From contig JASAON010001544.1 of the NCBI GenBank assembly GCA_030849065.1, positions 1 to 50,659 of the forward strand: 50,659 bases of DNA, read 5' to 3'. Both the position numbers and the translations under genes were made by a program. Positions 49,139 through 50,659 of this stretch are shown here, one piece after another (position 1 is the stretch's first letter; each line of letters opens with the position of its first letter). Origin of the DNA: Jaenimonas drosophilae. Taxonomy: Eukaryota > Euglenozoa > Kinetoplastea > Trypanosomatida > Trypanosomatidae. The notes below the pieces were generated by a model. It was not told the DNA's origin, searched no databases, and saw only the letters and a list, made by a program, of their open reading frames with translations.

Positions 49139-50659
49139 CTACTGCACACAACAGGTGCAGTTGCAGTTGCTGGCATCATACTTGGTACTCTTGGAGCGAC
49201 CTTGTGGAGCAACCATCTTTCTCTTCATTTTATTCTTCATCTTCGTCGTCGTGTAGCAGCAAGTATCAACGTCCTTGACTGCCACGCCAGATTGCCACTC
49301 CTCTACGCTTATCTCCATGCCAGAGATGGTGTTCTCCTCCACGTGTTGATGATCATCACCAAACCCATTCCCACACCGCAACAGTGGGGAGCCCCAGCCA
49401 ACAAAACACATTGCATCCTCTGCATCTCGAAGAGATTCCATCCACGATGCATTAACGTCAGCAATCACCTCCTCTGCTCGACGACGATGAATGTTGGCTT
49501 CATCATCATTTTTTTGCTGATCAACATGTGCGCCAACCACCATTCCCATGCGCTCCACCGGAGTGGGGTTGGCTTTGTTGCGGCTCTCAATGTTGCGCAT
49601 CACCAATGGTGGTGCATCAACATCCGTCATTCTCATGGATTCAAAGGATGAGAAGCTAATCAGGGCAAAGCTGGAGTCGTTGGGCTCAAATGGCGACTCG
49701 GCATCCACACACTGCACCTCCTCCTCCCGCTTCACGTGTATCTTCTTCGTCTTCTTCTTTGTTTGTGTGGCATCGTCAGCCACACACTCTGCCACAGCTG
49801 TTGTGGGAGCACGTAGAGACGTGCACTTCTCCCCCTCAAGGCTGCTTTCATCATCATCCACGGTGTTGGTGTGGCTCATCTCAATCACAAGAGGTGATGC
49901 AGCAACAACCAACATGGCTGCCGGGGCGTGTGTGCCAGCAACCTCTTCACAGGGGCCATGACGTGCATGATGCACATGAGCCATGTGCAGGAGGCAGGCC
50001 TCCAGCTCCGTCATGCCATCACCAGTGAGCGCACTAACTTCCACGTAGTTTGCTCTTGGACACGTGCGGTAAAGCAGCTCCATCGCATCATCATCTACAC
50101 GTGCTGCTGTTGTTGTTGTTCGCATGGGTAGGCCAGCATCACCCGTGATGCCACCAGATTCACTGGAGGTGGAGCAGCTCAGCACATCAAATGCTGCTCC
50201 GTCGTCCATGCAATATCTTTGGTTTTGTGATAGCATCCTCCTCTTTCTACGCTCAAATGGTGATGATGTGGTGGCTGGGCAGCACAAATCACTCTTGTTG
50301 GCCACCACAAGTAGAGCATTTTGTGTTGTGCGTGGAGCTGCACCACAGAGCGGGGCGAGACGATGCGCCATCATCCGCCGGAGTGAGCCCTTCATACTTG
50401 CATCAAATACGCACATAATCACTGCTGCTCCCTCCACAATGGCAGATACATCGGCGGCGTAGCGGTCTAAGCCTGCCGTATCAAACATGTGCAATCGTGT
50501 CGCGGCATGCGTCGTAGAGGAGGATGAGCGGATGACCGTGGCTGAAAAAAAATCAACGCCGATAGTGGGTGATGTAGCAGGAAGTGTAGGCCATGTATGA
50601 TGATGTTGGTGCGACTGCATGAGTCGGTGAACGATTGATGTCTTTCCAGCACGATAATC
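49139..50659 (-). CDS. Atypical Rab-like GTPase with long C-terminal extension (5' end beyond right edge)
   Basis: The frame continues to the last base of the window, giving 506 visible residues; the true start lies outside. The G-box series is clear: AGKTS of the P-loop at 4-8, PTIGVDF (Rab-type switch I) at 31-37, DTAGLDRY at 60-67, NKSD at 121-124 and VSALTG at 208-213. The residue matching Ras Gln61 is Leu64, a change that in other small GTPases impairs GTP hydrolysis. A His-rich insert lies before switch I, and about 50 extra residues sit between NKSD and SAL. The last 270 residues are an Asp/Ser/Thr-rich extension with a KKKTKKIHVKRE patch. The protein ends in CxCTCCVQ, a CCXX-type prenylation signal. 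Likely a membrane-anchored trafficking regulator. Confidence 0.88.
   Translation of the reverse strand, partial: DYRAGKTSIVHRLMQSHQHHHTWPTLPATSPTIGVDFFSATVIRSSSSTTHAATRLHMFDTAGLDRYAADVSAIVEGAAVIMCVFDASMKGSLRRMMAHRLAPLCGAAPRTTQNALLVVANKSDLCCPATTSSPFERRKRRMLSQNQRYCMDDGAAFDVLSCSTSSESGGITGDAGLPMRTTTTAARVDDDAMELLYRTCPRANYVEVSALTGDGMTELEACLLHMAHVHHARHGPCEEVAGTHAPAAMLVVAASPLVIEMSHTNTVDDDESSLEGEKCTSLRAPTTAVAECVADDATQTKKKTKKIHVKREEEVQCVDAESPFEPNDSSFALISFSSFESMRMTDVDAPPLVMRNIESRNKANPTPVERMGMVVGAHVDQQKNDDEANIHRRRAEEVIADVNASWMESLRDAEDAMCFVGWGSPLLRCGNGFGDDHQHVEENTISGMEISVEEWQSGVAVKDVDTCCYTTTKMKNKMKRKMVAPQGRSKSTKYDASNCNCTCCVQ

Overview
The window looks like nuclear DNA of a kinetoplastid flagellate, most plausibly a free-living bodonid such as Bodo saltans (the group is fairly secure, the species is a guess). 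All 22 supported genes lie on the minus strand and are intronless. They are separated by 0.25-2 kb spacers. Several start codons are preceded on the transcribed strand by a pyrimidine tract and an AG, as expected for a polycistronic unit resolved by spliced-leader trans-splicing. Two protein families support the lineage: receptor-type nucleotide cyclases built like the trypanosomatid GRESAG4/ESAG4 group, and a DUF1935 (calpain-like/SMP-1) domain known from kinetoplastids.

Layout from left to right (transcription runs right to left). 1-8526: three tandem receptor-cyclase-like genes, the first cut by the left edge. 9241-24005: seven genes, six with C2 domains and one Ser-rich orphan (13608-14246); a two-gene C2 unit inside this block is duplicated in tandem together with its spacer. 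24684-26623: a ubiquitin-like/coiled-coil/CesT-like protein and a small BAR-like protein. 28189-32973: two long, disordered, Pro/Ser-rich paralogues that share an apparently undescribed modular repeat and a common C-terminus. 33311-36853: a BAR-domain protein and two sister C2 proteins with Pro/Gln/Tyr-rich tails. 38472-39518: a Ser/Pro-rich orphan. 41556-48506: a full-length receptor cyclase homologue and a short-ectodomain relative that ends in a DUF1935-like domain. 49139-50659: an atypical Rab-like GTPase, cut by the right edge.

Functional reading (inference): the window encodes membrane-surface sensing and membrane-shaping components, namely receptor pseudocyclases, eight C2 proteins, two BAR-like proteins and a Rab-like GTPase. 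In all four cyclase-type domains that can be inspected, residues needed for metal binding and/or catalysis are replaced, so they are probably pseudoenzymes or regulatory scaffolds. Two of them share a 221-bp block of perfect nucleotide identity inside otherwise diverged genes, which suggests recent gene conversion.

No tRNA, rRNA, mobile element, CRISPR array or strand-switch region was recognised. Start codons were chosen as ATG only; several longer reading frames begin at TTG or GTG and were trimmed to the first sensible ATG, usually one followed by a signal peptide or a conserved domain start.
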